Virus record (IMG/VR): IMGVR_UViG_3300027763_000088
Location: 1 to 47,105 of that record
Length of the DNA stretch: 47,105 nt
Direction: 5' to 3' (one strand)
DNA from: a virus
The position numbers and the translations under genes are program-made. Numbering within the stretch: the stretch's first letter is position 1; every line of letters begins with the position of its first letter. A model generated the notes under the pieces. It saw only the letters and a list, made by a program, of their open reading frames with translations, did no database searches and was not told the origin of the DNA. This document shows, one piece after another, positions 25,501 through 33,158 of this stretch.

Positions 25501-25964
25501 TCTACGGCCGATCGGGGGAGTTCAGCATCAAGTCGATCAGCGCACAATTCCTGAAGCGGGAAAACGGCGAGCGGGTCACGGTGAAGGATGTTGATGCGAT
25601 CGAAACGCCGCTGAGCAGCCTGGTGGCCAAGGCGATCAGGGGCCGCACCATCTACGAGGCCTACAACTGGCTGTTCCGTTCGCCCGAGTACCGGGCCCTG
25701 CAGGCCGATCCGGCCACCTCCTCCAACCCGGAGGTGAACGACCGACCGCCGGCCAAGCGGCAGCAGATGCCGGGGCCATGGGTGATCCGAGAGATCGACA
25801 CCTACTACAACCTTCGCGCCACCGGGCAGCTGCAGGCCAGCGAGACCCCATGGGCCAAGGAGTGGCAGGGCCTCGCTGCACAGGCGTACAGCAACAGCAT
25901 CCCGGAGGCAAACAACCAGTTTCGCGCCGTCACCAAGGCCCTGGTGCCGGGGAGCGCTCAATGA
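22554..25964 (+). CDS. Large internal virion protein, probable second half of the gp16 function
   Basis: A 1136-residue protein coupled by an ATGA overlap to the preceding core gene. It starts with a coiled coil (LLRQIAELKQRLAKQRADLD). The rest is helical with several hydrophobic stretches, e.g. SAWVLSAFLGASYFALDN, NSIAFLLDTALGPFGPLA and ITAAIMQVMTGAIVRATPL. Such segments suit a membrane-channel or ejected core protein, and large polyvalent-protein-associated proteins of prophages look similar. No catalytic motif was recognised. Position between the core proteins and the tail fibre argues that core protein D is split into two genes here. RYPEITPGDRDLMRNMPEEI is a distinctive segment for searching. 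Confidence 0.75.
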   Translation: MSNCDDLLRQIAELKQRLAKQRADLDHTERVSRLLLNDQTGDPATQMLRRFLGAMDSDSIRRLVRRSLGERETPMGADGRFQNFAQLADWFDELPAEDMGAAAEVLLGDWASKAPGDHAFVTSPVSPEQFADMASEAFPAAGLDYDALAQFAAQNMVPVQNILEATTRNRVIADLTMQNMLADIRSIRAFMEEAGVPAPVELGRKFATSYQKALLGQRNWALNRRRLGQSLQSLKKTPGDFADQLRIPEQDLIVRPGTEDNPIPTKQEIADYSDDSIFGKVVNLVDQGPDGVAGLKQLELDIQIAGMDPLGMLDEKWTSPAARRDLGYVKDTWLFNGFTPIFSSAIPNRVMEIYGMAKVAAENGPLMAPFGTKLFRTAWRDRLEGYQTAWEVFWTTQRAMRLGFRELYWERFLDGNTPFASDIDMHGRALTPEQELQQAREVLQRPINWDVNPVGDEGVIRDVRDKLHVAWKLTQKSLMEKIPGVENFPVTPGFRMLAADDNVVGARMYRFKLHNDLLMDAKRNGIQLGLVDAQTGVTDQARLKAYVDKQLEDAIYQQIPSEQNLIDFRRKNGITKDLASDEDLRAYMAQKGIPGTPVLANDMQQGAWDYAQQMRMQNDPEGLAGAVFDIQKRAQKASWILDSTAFPFPRIPTNSIAFLLDTALGPFGPLARTVLQKQFYGPSPTAKQLAELESAWVLSAFLGASYFALDNPWGKLTGNGPQDPKQRREWLAAGNIPNTVFGFPIPLGQVPLLNTLMLWKDLRDAAEAAGASQQDNVTITAAIMQVMTGAIVRATPLQFLQRFMEVVQSGDEAKWKQFFGWVASGQGNPVGGLVRTLERNPFNTSGSKDFYRYPEITPGDRDLMRNMPEEIRFTEDGLRNLLVTLQPALGRVAGVAYREKDHLGRDIHLSDGMRQEDHPVGMPGFFTGPVHQELDRQDLLDPPEVLLTGRLNGVPLAPEAQKEWNRYRYSTKGGDDYYLLNDLYGRSGEFSIKSISAQFLKRENGERVTVKDVDAIETPLSSLVAKAIRGRTIYEAYNWLFRSPEYRALQADPATSSNPEVNDRPPAKRQQMPGPWVIREIDTYYNLRATGQLQASETPWAKEWQGLAAQAYSNSIPEANNQFRAVTKALVPGSAQ

Positions 25965-26008
25965 GCTTGTAGCCGGCGCCAGGGGAGCCAGAATACAGCG
26001 ATACACAG

Positions 26009-28102
26009 TTGCAGAGTATCGCCTTGGCCCTTGCCTACACCACGACCCCTGGCAATGGCACGAACCGCTTGTTTTCGGTTTCGTTCCCCTACCTCGTACG
26101 AGCCCACGTCAAGGTTTACCAGAACTACAACGTCATCACGGGGAGCGGCACAGAGCTGGTGGATGGGATCGGCTTCGTCTGGCTTTCCGACACCCAGATC
26201 ACGACCACTGTTGCTCCCGCCGTGGGCACGACGATCACCGTCATCCGCAACACACCATCAGGCACGCAGCTGGTGGTCTGGGCCTCCGCCTCGCCTCCCA
26301 CGCAAACCAACCTCAACACGGCCGATCTGCAATCGCTGTACGCAATCCAAGAGCAAGCTGATCTTGCGGCCGCTGCGGCTTCCTTGGCAGTGAGCACTGC
26401 CGCGGCCGTGACAGCAGCACTGCCGTATCAGCCCATTGCGGCAGTAGCAGACATTCCGACTTCCCCGACAACCGGCCAGCGGATTGAAATCAGCAACACC
26501 ACTGGGTTGGGATCGTTTGCCCCGCTGACCGGGAAGCCGACCGGATTTGTTGGCGGCACAGATGTGAAAGCCCGATTGATTTATGGCAGCCCCATCGCTG
26601 TCTCCTGGAACTGGGTGGACTATTCCCCAGTGGATCCCGATGGCCGCTATACGCCTATGTTGATCAGCCAAGCAGGCACGGGTGCAATCGCCAGGACTGT
26701 GCAAGCAAGGATCGCAGACTATCCATCTATTCTTGATTATTCCACCCTTCAACAGGCGCTGACGACCAACAACTCAATCGAGCTGCCGCCTGGGATATTT
26801 CTACTGACTTCTGAATTGGCCATCCCGAGGGATGCGCTAAGGATTCGCGGGGCAGGGGCAGGGCGAACCATTATTCGCTGTGCATCCAGCATGGCGTCCG
26901 GCCATGCTTTTGTTTTGACCGGACGCAACAACTGCGTGTTCGAGGGGTTTAGCCTTGATTGCAATGCAAGTGCCCGCGGCTTGCTGACGGGATCTGGCTA
27001 CAACGGCTTTAGCGTGCAGGGCAACGGCAACACCTGGTCTGGCGTCGAGGTCTACGGGGCCCCGCTTTACGGCATCTTGATTGACGGAAACTCAATTACA
27101 TCAACTGAAAATTTAATTGAGCGTTGCTACGTCAAGTTGAACGGAGGGACCGGCGTCGCCCTCAACAAAGCAAATCAAACAAAAATAATCAACAATCGCT
27201 TTAATGACAATGGCTACGAAAACCTTACGGTAGACATTAGTTCGACGGGAAACATGGTGACTGGGAACCATTTCCTGAAGCACCGGGGAGGGTGCGGAAA
27301 CGTCGGATGGGACGATTCCGACGCTTCTATTTTTGCCAACAATTACATCAACAGTGAAAATACCACCGTCCCTGCCCTTGGTACGCGCAATGGCCTTGTG
27401 ATAAATAGCGAGGCCGGGACAACAACCGGAGCACTCATCGAGGGCAATATCATTATTAACTGTAACCAATATGGCCTTATCCTTAGGAACCGATCTGGCG
27501 AGGCCAATCCGTCACCACCGCCAAACTGGAATCCTTCAAAGCCGGGGGACGCAATGATCTCAGGAAACTACCTTCGCAACAACCTTACCGCAGACATCCG
27601 GGTAGAAGATACTAATGAGTTGATTATTTTTGGGTATAACAACTATCAGACAATCCAGATTACTGACCCTGATGCGGCAAACGTAAGGCTTCCCGCTGGG
27701 GATGCAAGCGCAGAACTTTACCTTAATACTACTCAATCTATTGCCGGTAACGCGTTCACTGCGGTTGCGTTTGATACGGCTGTTGCCCTGAGGGCTATCA
27801 CTGCATCTGGCGGCGTGCTCACTCTGCCCTGCGGGGGATTCTACACAATTAACACTAAGGTGCGGGTCAACCTGCTGGCCACTGGCATTACCAGCGTCCA
27901 GCTTCGCGTTGTCACCCCAAGTGGAAATAGGGTAGTAAATGCAGTTGTTCCGAGCGGGCAAACTGTCGTAGAGGTAGGTTGTAGCATTTCTAAATTTATG
28001 TCACAAGGCACTGTAAGAGTTGAGGTCTATCCCTTTGGGACCGGCACCGTTCAACTCACAAGTGGCTCGGAGAACTGGCTTACCATCGTCAATGCTGGCT
28101 AA
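26009..28102 (+). CDS. Tail fibre/tailspike, gp17-like N-terminus with beta-helix
   Basis: A 697-residue receptor-binding protein. Residues 1-115 match the T7 gp17 virion-attachment domain (RLFSVSFPYLVRAHVKVYQN, NTPSGTQLVVWASASPPTQT, LQSLYAIQEQADLAAAA). Residues about 240-540 are a right-handed parallel beta-helix with many short Asn/Gly-rich coils (FEGFSLDCNASARG, KIINNRFNDNGYENLTV, LIEGNIIINCNQYGLIL), as in polysaccharide-binding or -cleaving tailspikes. A beta-rich C-terminal knob follows. The beta-helix DNA is clearly less GC-rich than the N-terminal part, pointing to exchange of the host-range module. No ATG starts the frame; TTG at 26009 is the best start but lacks a well-placed ribosome-binding site. 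Confidence 0.88.
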   Translation: MQSIALALAYTTTPGNGTNRLFSVSFPYLVRAHVKVYQNYNVITGSGTELVDGIGFVWLSDTQITTTVAPAVGTTITVIRNTPSGTQLVVWASASPPTQTNLNTADLQSLYAIQEQADLAAAAASLAVSTAAAVTAALPYQPIAAVADIPTSPTTGQRIEISNTTGLGSFAPLTGKPTGFVGGTDVKARLIYGSPIAVSWNWVDYSPVDPDGRYTPMLISQAGTGAIARTVQARIADYPSILDYSTLQQALTTNNSIELPPGIFLLTSELAIPRDALRIRGAGAGRTIIRCASSMASGHAFVLTGRNNCVFEGFSLDCNASARGLLTGSGYNGFSVQGNGNTWSGVEVYGAPLYGILIDGNSITSTENLIERCYVKLNGGTGVALNKANQTKIINNRFNDNGYENLTVDISSTGNMVTGNHFLKHRGGCGNVGWDDSDASIFANNYINSENTTVPALGTRNGLVINSEAGTTTGALIEGNIIINCNQYGLILRNRSGEANPSPPPNWNPSKPGDAMISGNYLRNNLTADIRVEDTNELIIFGYNNYQTIQITDPDAANVRLPAGDASAELYLNTTQSIAGNAFTAVAFDTAVALRAITASGGVLTLPCGGFYTINTKVRVNLLATGITSVQLRVVTPSGNRVVNAVVPSGQTVVEVGCSISKFMSQGTVRVEVYPFGTGTVQLTSGSENWLTIVNAG

Positions 28103-28120
28103 AGGCGCAAGCAAAACGCT

Positions 28121-28134
28121 CTGCACCCTTGTAA
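28121..28134 (+). promoter_or_regulatory. Phage RNA polymerase promoter, lysis genes
   Basis: CTGCACCCTTGTAA, an exact match to CTGCACCCNYGTAR, lies in the gap between the tail fibre stop and the small gene at 28160. With the flank it reads GCTCTGCACCC, as at 28614. Confidence 0.7.
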
Positions 28135-28159
28135 AGTTGCCGTATTGCCCCAAGTCGCT

Positions 28160-28414
28160 ATGCCAGTCCCTGAGCCCATTGCGGGCATGGCGGTCCTGGG
28201 GACCGGCTGGCTGCTTGGCAAGCTAGATCGGTGGGTGCACGCTCGATCGAACACGGACACGCAACAGGCCACGGCGCTGGCCCTGTTGACACAAAGCCTG
28301 AACCACCTCAACCAGACCATCGGGCGGCTCGATGTCTCCATTGATCGCCTGTGGGATCGCTGCAACGACCACGAAACCCGCATCTCGACCCTGGAAGGGA
28401 GGCAGGAGCAATGA
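28160..28414 (+). CDS. Small membrane-anchored coiled-coil protein, lysis-associated candidate
   Basis: An 84-residue protein. Residues 5-22 (PIAGMAVLGTGWLLGKL) are a weak hydrophobic segment; the rest is a coiled coil (LALLTQSLNHLNQTIGRLDV, then RLWDRCNDHETRISTLEGRQ). Such proteins (an N-terminal anchor followed by coiled coil) are common beside phage holins and may act as spanin- or holin-like accessory proteins. ATG at 28160 follows a phage promoter by 25 bases. It overlaps the next gene by 4 bp (ATGA). Function is inferred from position and shape. Confidence 0.6.
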   Translation: MPVPEPIAGMAVLGTGWLLGKLDRWVHARSNTDTQQATALALLTQSLNHLNQTIGRLDVSIDRLWDRCNDHETRISTLEGRQEQ

Positions 28415-28605
28415 TCCTCGGCCATAGCTTCGAGCAATGGATGGTGGCTGGCGCTGTGGTTCACGCCATTGCCGTGGTGGTCGTGAACCTCACCCCGACA
28501 CCTCGCGATGACGATGCCCTGAGCACCTTTGATCGAGCCTTGGTGAAGGGCTACCGGGCGCTGGAGCTGTTGGCTGGCATCGTCACCAAGCTGGCCAAGA
28601 GCTAG
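28411..28605 (+). CDS. Probable holin (small single-TM protein)
   Basis: A 64-residue protein with one strong transmembrane segment (WMVAGAVVHAIAVVVVNL, residues 10-27), an acidic loop (PRDDDALS) and an amphipathic, basic C-terminal helix (YRALELLAGIVTKLAKS). Size, single membrane span and charged tail fit T7 gp17.5-type class II holins, and the place between tail fibre and terminase is where T7 encodes its holin. It overlaps the preceding gene by ATGA. No sequence match is claimed. Confidence 0.6.
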   Translation: MILGHSFEQWMVAGAVVHAIAVVVVNLTPTPRDDDALSTFDRALVKGYRALELLAGIVTKLAKS

Positions 28606-28615
28606 ATCAAATGCT

Positions 28616-28629
28616 CTGCACCCCCGTAG
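28616..28629 (+). promoter_or_regulatory. Phage RNA polymerase promoter, putative tail protein gene
   Basis: CTGCACCCCCGTAG matches CTGCACCCNYGTAR exactly and continues with CATG, as at 5148. It lies 26 bases upstream of the GTG at 28656, with GAGGGGAG between as a possible ribosome-binding site. Confidence 0.7.
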
Positions 28630-28655
28630 CATGAGGGGAGCCCCGCCCATCCCCC

Positions 28656-29789
28656 GTGCCCATCTACCCCGAACCCAAGCCGGCAACAACGAATGGAACG
28701 CCATTCCGCGATTCGTTTTCCGATGCCGTTATCAACACCTCGCTGTGGACCTCCACCGTAGGGGCGGGCACGATTTCGGAATCCGCCGGGACACTGACTT
28801 TAGGTAGCGGAACCACGGCAAACAACACGACCAGCCTGCTGTCCAATCAAACTTTTCTGCTACCCATAAAAGTTGCGATTGGCCTGTCGCTTAGCCAGCG
28901 GATTGCCAACCAGACATTTTTTGTTGAGCTGGTTTCTGTTGATCCTGAGACCGGCGTGCCGGACGGGCTGGAGACTGCCGGCCTGGTGTTTGACGGAACC
29001 ACTGTCACCCAAGCCAAGCACCAGGTACGGACCGGAGGGCTGGCCGTAAACCAATCGGCTGCACAAACGTATCCAACCACGGCCTCGCCTGCAAAGCTGT
29101 TTGAAATTGAAGCGTCATATGACGAAACGTGGTTTCACGGCTCTGCGGCTTTAGATAGCACCGCTGGCCGAGTCAACAGCTATCGCCAGCAATTAAGAGG
29201 TCCCAGCCCTCATGCCCTGTATAAATTGCAGTTGCGATGGCTAAATGGAGCGACTGCGCCCGCCAGCAACACCAACGCATTGGTGACTTTCCTTTCGGCA
29301 ATCGAATACGAGGAGCTGTCCACCGAAATTGTCAATGGGCGCGGTACAAACGTCGCCGGGGCTGCTCCTGCGGTGGTGGTGGCGGGCGGCAGTGTGGCTG
29401 TAACCGGCTCCGTCACCACCAGCGGCACAGTCACCAACACCCAGACATTCCCGGCCACGGGCGGGCCGGCGCTGTTCACCAACAACACTGGCGCCGCAAC
29501 CGTCGTCAAGGCAACTGCGGGCACGATCTACGCCTTGACCGCCAACAACACCACCGCAGCGGCCAGATACGTCAGGCTGTTCCAGAAGGCCACGGCGCCA
29601 ACCTTGGGGACCGACGTGCCGTCAGTGGTGGTGACGCTCCCCGCCGGCAGCTCCAAAGAAATCTCACTTGCCCCCGGCGGCCTCACCTTCTCATCCGGGA
29701 TCGGGGTGGCCGTCACAACCGACGCTGCCCAGCTGGGCAGCACGGTCGCAACGGCTGGTGATGTGCAACTGGCGATCGCCTACGTCTAA
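28656..29789 (+). CDS. Putative virion/tail-associated beta-rich protein, unknown
   Basis: A 377-residue Thr/Ala/Gly/Val-rich protein with no catalytic motif. The N-terminal 200 residues (FRDSFSDAVINTSLWTSTVG) look like a lectin-like or laminin-G-like beta sandwich. The C-terminal half, about residues 228-377, is made of short beta segments (AVVVAGGSVAVTGSVTTSGT, VVTLPAGSSKEISLAPGGL) typical of virion surface proteins. It has its own promoter after the holin gene and may be an extra adhesin or fibre tip. The GTG start follows GAGGGGAG. DNA up to about 29250 is less GC-rich than the neighbours. It meets the leftward L,D-transpeptidase-like gene tail to tail with a 4-bp overlap. Confidence 0.65.
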   Translation: MPIYPEPKPATTNGTPFRDSFSDAVINTSLWTSTVGAGTISESAGTLTLGSGTTANNTTSLLSNQTFLLPIKVAIGLSLSQRIANQTFFVELVSVDPETGVPDGLETAGLVFDGTTVTQAKHQVRTGGLAVNQSAAQTYPTTASPAKLFEIEASYDETWFHGSAALDSTAGRVNSYRQQLRGPSPHALYKLQLRWLNGATAPASNTNALVTFLSAIEYEELSTEIVNGRGTNVAGAAPAVVVAGGSVAVTGSVTTSGTVTNTQTFPATGGPALFTNNTGAATVVKATAGTIYALTANNTTAAARYVRLFQKATAPTLGTDVPSVVVTLPAGSSKEISLAPGGLTFSSGIGVAVTTDAAQLGSTVATAGDVQLAIAYV

Positions 29790-30310
29790 CCCTCCTGATA
29801 GACCGACACGAACACCGTGCCCTTGGCCAACAGGGGCACGATCTTGTCGCGCAGGTCAGCGTTGTGGACCCGGACGCAGCCGTGCGTCGTCAACAGGGGC
29901 TGGAACGGCTGCCAGCATCCGCGGCTGCCCAGCCCCGACCCTCCCCCATGAATGGCGATTCCGGCCCGGCCGTAGCGGCGTTCCTGGGCTTCCAGCTCCT
30001 CCAGGTCAAGGGTGAACCACCCGTAGGGCAGGAGGTCAGGCGGGACGGTCGCCGGGCGATCGCCAAGCCGCTCGTAGTCGCGCCACACCGACCCAACCTT
30101 GTAGAGCCCCGGCGGGGTGTCGGTGTTGGGCGATTCCCACTCGTCGTCGCCGCCCTGGCCCCGCGCCAGGCACGGGACGGTGAACAGCTTTGTGCCGTTG
30201 AAGCCGAACGCCGTCAGGGCTTCGGTTTGGTCGTTGACCACCAGGCGGGAGTCGCCGAGCTTGAAACCGAACTGATGCGGCGTCTTGGTCGGTCCGACAA
30301 GAGAAGGCAT
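29786..30310 (-). CDS. L,D-transpeptidase (YkuD)-like protein, endolysin candidate
   Basis: A 174-residue protein on the minus strand. The C-terminal half has the YkuD active-site layout: GIAIHGGGSGLGSRG, then LLTTHGCVRVHNADLRDKIV with the catalytic Cys in THGCVR, and a final VFVSVYQ strand. TDTPPGLYKVG is also typical of the fold. YkuD enzymes form or cut peptide bonds in peptidoglycan through this Cys. No signal peptide is seen, so export would need a holin or release at lysis. T7's gp3.5 amidase is not found in this genome, so this may be the lysis enzyme. ATG at 30310 is chosen. It runs opposite to all structural genes. Confidence 0.75.
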   Translation of the reverse strand: MPSLVGPTKTPHQFGFKLGDSRLVVNDQTEALTAFGFNGTKLFTVPCLARGQGGDDEWESPNTDTPPGLYKVGSVWRDYERLGDRPATVPPDLLPYGWFTLDLEELEAQERRYGRAGIAIHGGGSGLGSRGCWQPFQPLLTTHGCVRVHNADLRDKIVPLLAKGTVFVSVYQEG

Positions 30311-30326
30311 GATGGGAGCCAGAGTT

Positions 30327-30340
30327 CTGCACCCATGTAA
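30327..30340 (+). promoter_or_regulatory. Phage RNA polymerase promoter, small terminase
   Basis: CTGCACCCATGTAA, an exact match to the motif. It ends two bases before the GTG start of the small terminase, so the transcript would be nearly leaderless. It also lies in the 5' region of the divergent L,D-transpeptidase-like gene. Confidence 0.7.
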
Positions 30341-30342
30341 GC

Positions 30343-30633
30343 GTGGCCGACCACCAGGAGCTGCTGGAATCAATCCAGGCCAAGTTACTGAAGGAGGTTG
30401 AAGAGGCCCTCGATGTCCGCGTCCTTGATGACGGCAGCGTGAGAGTGCCGACCGACGAGGACAAGCGCCTGGCCCTGGCGGTGCTGAAGCACAACGGGAT
30501 CACCTCCTCGATCGGCGATTCGCAGAGGGAACGCCTGAAGGCGAAGATCAGCAGCAACATCGACAGCAGCCGCATCCGGGAAAAGCGCCGCCTGGTGGCG
30601 CTGCCCACCCCTCCGGTGGAGGGGGCGGCGTGA
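30343..30633 (+). CDS. Terminase small subunit, gp18-like
   Basis: A 96-residue acidic/basic helical protein. LLESIQAKLLKEVEEALDVR, followed by PTDEDKRLALAVLKHNGITS, is the usual pattern of small podoviral terminase subunits, which recognise concatemer DNA and regulate the large subunit. T7 gp18 has 89 residues. The only start is GTG at 30343, directly after a promoter site. The large subunit is encoded just downstream but on the other strand, with an 8-base gap between the two stops. The call rests on size, pattern and position. Confidence 0.7.
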   Translation: MADHQELLESIQAKLLKEVEEALDVRVLDDGSVRVPTDEDKRLALAVLKHNGITSSIGDSQRERLKAKISSNIDSSRIREKRRLVALPTPPVEGAA

Positions 30634-30641
30634 TCGTCCAA

Positions 30642-32549
30642 CTAAGAGGATTTTCCGGATGGTTGGGCCACGGGCCGCGGCTCCCGGCTGACGCCTCCCT
30701 GGGGCCCCCGTCGGGCTGGTCGCCGACCGCCCAGCACCAGGGTGTCGATCGCGCTCGCGTCATCGCTCAGGAACAGCTCCAGCAGGGCGTCCTCCTCTTC
30801 GTCAATTCGCCGTTGCTGCTCCTTTTCCTGGTCCTTTGCCAGCAGGTCCAGAAAGTGCTTCGCCCCAAGCGATAGGGCATCAACGCGGTCAGCCCATTCC
30901 AGGCTCCCCTTCTCCGTCGTGATGCGTGAGAGCTGATAAGGCAGTGACCGCAGGTGGCCGTGCTCCGCATCCTGCTCGGCCTCGGCATAGCTGCGCTGCA
31001 GCACCTGCTTGGCAACGATGAACCGGTGCTGCTGGATCAGCGGCGCCAGGATGTCCACGATCCGCCGCTCCTTCTGCTGGCTGACCCGCTCCTCTTCGAC
31101 CAGGACCCGGTGGATCTTGTTCATCACCGGCTGCAGCAGGGCCGCAAACATGCCGTCGCCGAAGTTCGACTCGACTTTCACGGTGACAACCCCCCAGTGC
31201 TTGGCGCGTTGGGCAAGCATCATCAGCACCTCCTCCTCGTAGCCGGCGCTGGTGCCGCCCTCATCGAGCAGGAAGACGTTGCCGTTCAGCTCTACCTGCA
31301 CGTTCCAGGCCAGTTCGTCCTTGCCGCGGCCGGAAGGATCGATGAACAGGCCGGCATTCCACTTCTCCGCCCGCGGCAGCCAGCTGCCGAGCACCTTCGG
31401 CTTGTGGTAATGCCGATCGGCGCCCATCCCCACGCACACCAGATCGCTGTGCCGCAACTCGGCATCGTCCGACCAGACCACCAGCTCCGGCAGGGCCTTC
31501 CCATCCAGCGGCAGCACCACCAGGTCACCAAGGCGGATCGGATAGCGATCGGCCGTGCTGATCCTGGTGTTCAACATCCACTGCAGCTGCCAGTTCTGGC
31601 GGCTCAGCCGGCTCTGACGGCCCAGCAGCTCCTCGTGGTCGAAGCGCTCCGGGTCGGTGGGTGCCCCCACAAGCTCCGGGTGCGTCGTCACCTCCTCGGC
31701 GATCAGCGGATCTAGGTGCCCTTCGTATGCCCCCCACTCGTCCGGCTTGCTGGGATCCGGATACCGGCAGGGCCAGAAGCGGATGGCATAGCCCCGCTCG
31801 CGCACCAGCCGCCAATAGAGGCTTGTTTCAAGGTGAGGGGTGCCCTTGTAGCAGATCTTCCGCGGGAACACCTGCCGCACCTGGTCGGCCATGTCGTAGC
31901 TGGGAGGATTCGCTGCGTCCCAGTCACGATCGGCCGGCTTGATGATCGATTCGAGCTCGCTGATTGCGTGAAACAACCGCTCGACCTTGAGCGGTGTGAT
32001 CGAGTTGTTCAGGGTCTCGATGTCATCGGGCACGATGAAGGTGGCCCGCTTCCCGGTCAGCGCTGACGCCAGAATCCCCGAGGCCCGCACGGAAGGCGCC
32101 TGCTCCGCCCCGATCCGGGCCGGCGCCACATTGAACGCACCGGCAGCCTTGAGGCCATCAGGCCGCGGCTGCAGGCACCGCAAGATGTCGATGGTCTGAG
32201 TCCAGGCCAGCATCTGCCCGGTGATCTCTGCCGCCTTCTCGTCCGTGTTCGAGGCGATCAGCACCCGCTCATTGAAGGGATCGATCCGCAGCCGCCGCAT
32301 CGCATCGATGGCGGCCAGCGTGGACTTGGCCACCCCCCGGAAACCGACGGTGATCTGGAACTGGGGGCCTGAATCGCCCCACTCGATGATGCCCAGCTGC
32401 TGCTTGGTTGGCTCATCGGCCAGGCCCAGCTCCTGCAGGATGTAGGCCGCAAACGCATCGGCCGGCCACAGCTCCTCTGGCAGCGGCTCCCAATCAGGGA
32501 TCAACGGGAAACCCCCGCCAAGGCAAGCCCGGACGGGGATCTCCTGCAC
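30642..32549 (-). CDS. Terminase large subunit, gp19-like, on the reverse strand
   Basis: A 635-residue DNA-packaging motor with ATPase and nuclease domains. Seen: the Walker A region TVGFRGVAKSTLAA, Walker B TFIVPDDIETLNNS, ICYKGTPHLETSLYW (the family's coupling motif), FWPCRYPDPSKPDEWG, and a C-terminal RNase H-like nuclease with GLFIDPSGRGKDELAWNV (first Asp) and later ADRVDALSLGAKHFLD. It matches T7 gp19 in order and length (586 residues). GTG at 32549 is the longest start. Unlike T7, where gene 19 is co-transcribed with the late genes, it faces them. It ends in a basic, Pro/Gly-rich tail. Confidence 0.94.
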   Translation of the reverse strand: MQEIPVRACLGGGFPLIPDWEPLPEELWPADAFAAYILQELGLADEPTKQQLGIIEWGDSGPQFQITVGFRGVAKSTLAAIDAMRRLRIDPFNERVLIASNTDEKAAEITGQMLAWTQTIDILRCLQPRPDGLKAAGAFNVAPARIGAEQAPSVRASGILASALTGKRATFIVPDDIETLNNSITPLKVERLFHAISELESIIKPADRDWDAANPPSYDMADQVRQVFPRKICYKGTPHLETSLYWRLVRERGYAIRFWPCRYPDPSKPDEWGAYEGHLDPLIAEEVTTHPELVGAPTDPERFDHEELLGRQSRLSRQNWQLQWMLNTRISTADRYPIRLGDLVVLPLDGKALPELVVWSDDAELRHSDLVCVGMGADRHYHKPKVLGSWLPRAEKWNAGLFIDPSGRGKDELAWNVQVELNGNVFLLDEGGTSAGYEEEVLMMLAQRAKHWGVVTVKVESNFGDGMFAALLQPVMNKIHRVLVEEERVSQQKERRIVDILAPLIQQHRFIVAKQVLQRSYAEAEQDAEHGHLRSLPYQLSRITTEKGSLEWADRVDALSLGAKHFLDLLAKDQEKEQQRRIDEEEDALLELFLSDDASAIDTLVLGGRRPARRGPQGGVSREPRPVAQPSGKSS

Positions 32550-32595
32550 CTACCGGACGGGCTACCACACCCAACCGACGAAGCCAGCATACCGC

Positions 32596-33117
32596 TCACT
32601 CCGGAACGTCCCCGTTGCCCTCGTCCACCAGGTTTTGCACCTGGGCAATCAGCTCATCCCTGGAGACCCATCGATTGAGCTTCACCCCGAACTGATCCGC
32701 GGCAAAGGTGACCAGCTGTGTCTTGGAGAAGCTGGAGAAATCGCGGTCCTCGATCTGCTGATCCACAGCGGCCGGCATTGCTTCCTCTTCGCCAGTGGCC
32801 TCCTGCACCGCCTCCTCGGCCCCTTCCTGCACGATCTCCAGCGGAGACCGCCACTGGCCGGTTGGGGCCTCTTCGGCGGCATCCTGGCCCGCTGTGGCGG
32901 GCTCGTCCTCGGCCCCCTGCGCCTCTTCGGCCCGCTGCGTTGCCAGCCGCTCCTCCAGATCGAGCGCATTTGCCAGCCGCAACCGCAGCGCTTCCTCGCC
33001 AGGGACATAGCTCCCGCGTGCCAGCGCCTGCTCAAGCCCTTGCTGCACCGCCCATGGCGGAACATCGCCGTAGCCGGTCAGCCACAAAGCCTCTTTCTCG
33101 GCGTTGCTGAGGTACAC
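32596..33117 (-). CDS. Acidic protein with C-terminal HeH/SAP-like domain
   Basis: A 173-residue protein. The first 60 residues are helical (MYLSNAEKEALWLTGYGDVP). The centre is a Glu/Ala-rich, probably unstructured linker. The last 45 residues (FSKTQLVTFAADQFGVKLNR, then SRDELIAQVQNLVDEG) match the HeH/LEM/SAP-type helix-extension-helix fold, which binds nucleic acid or acts as a small recruiting module. It lies upstream of the large terminase in the same leftward group, with 46 bases between. It might assist packaging. No closer family recognised. Confidence 0.65.
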   Translation of the reverse strand: MYLSNAEKEALWLTGYGDVPPWAVQQGLEQALARGSYVPGEEALRLRLANALDLEERLATQRAEEAQGAEDEPATAGQDAAEEAPTGQWRSPLEIVQEGAEEAVQEATGEEEAMPAAVDQQIEDRDFSSFSKTQLVTFAADQFGVKLNRWVSRDELIAQVQNLVDEGNGDVPE

Positions 33118-33158
33118 GGATGGATTGCAGCGTCAGGCGAAATCTAACGCCGCCTTCC

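Noticed and set aside
32546-32553. A seventh CACCTACC leader on the plus strand
   Set aside because: It lies over the start of the minus-strand large terminase with no plus-strand gene behind it, so it is probably coincidental.
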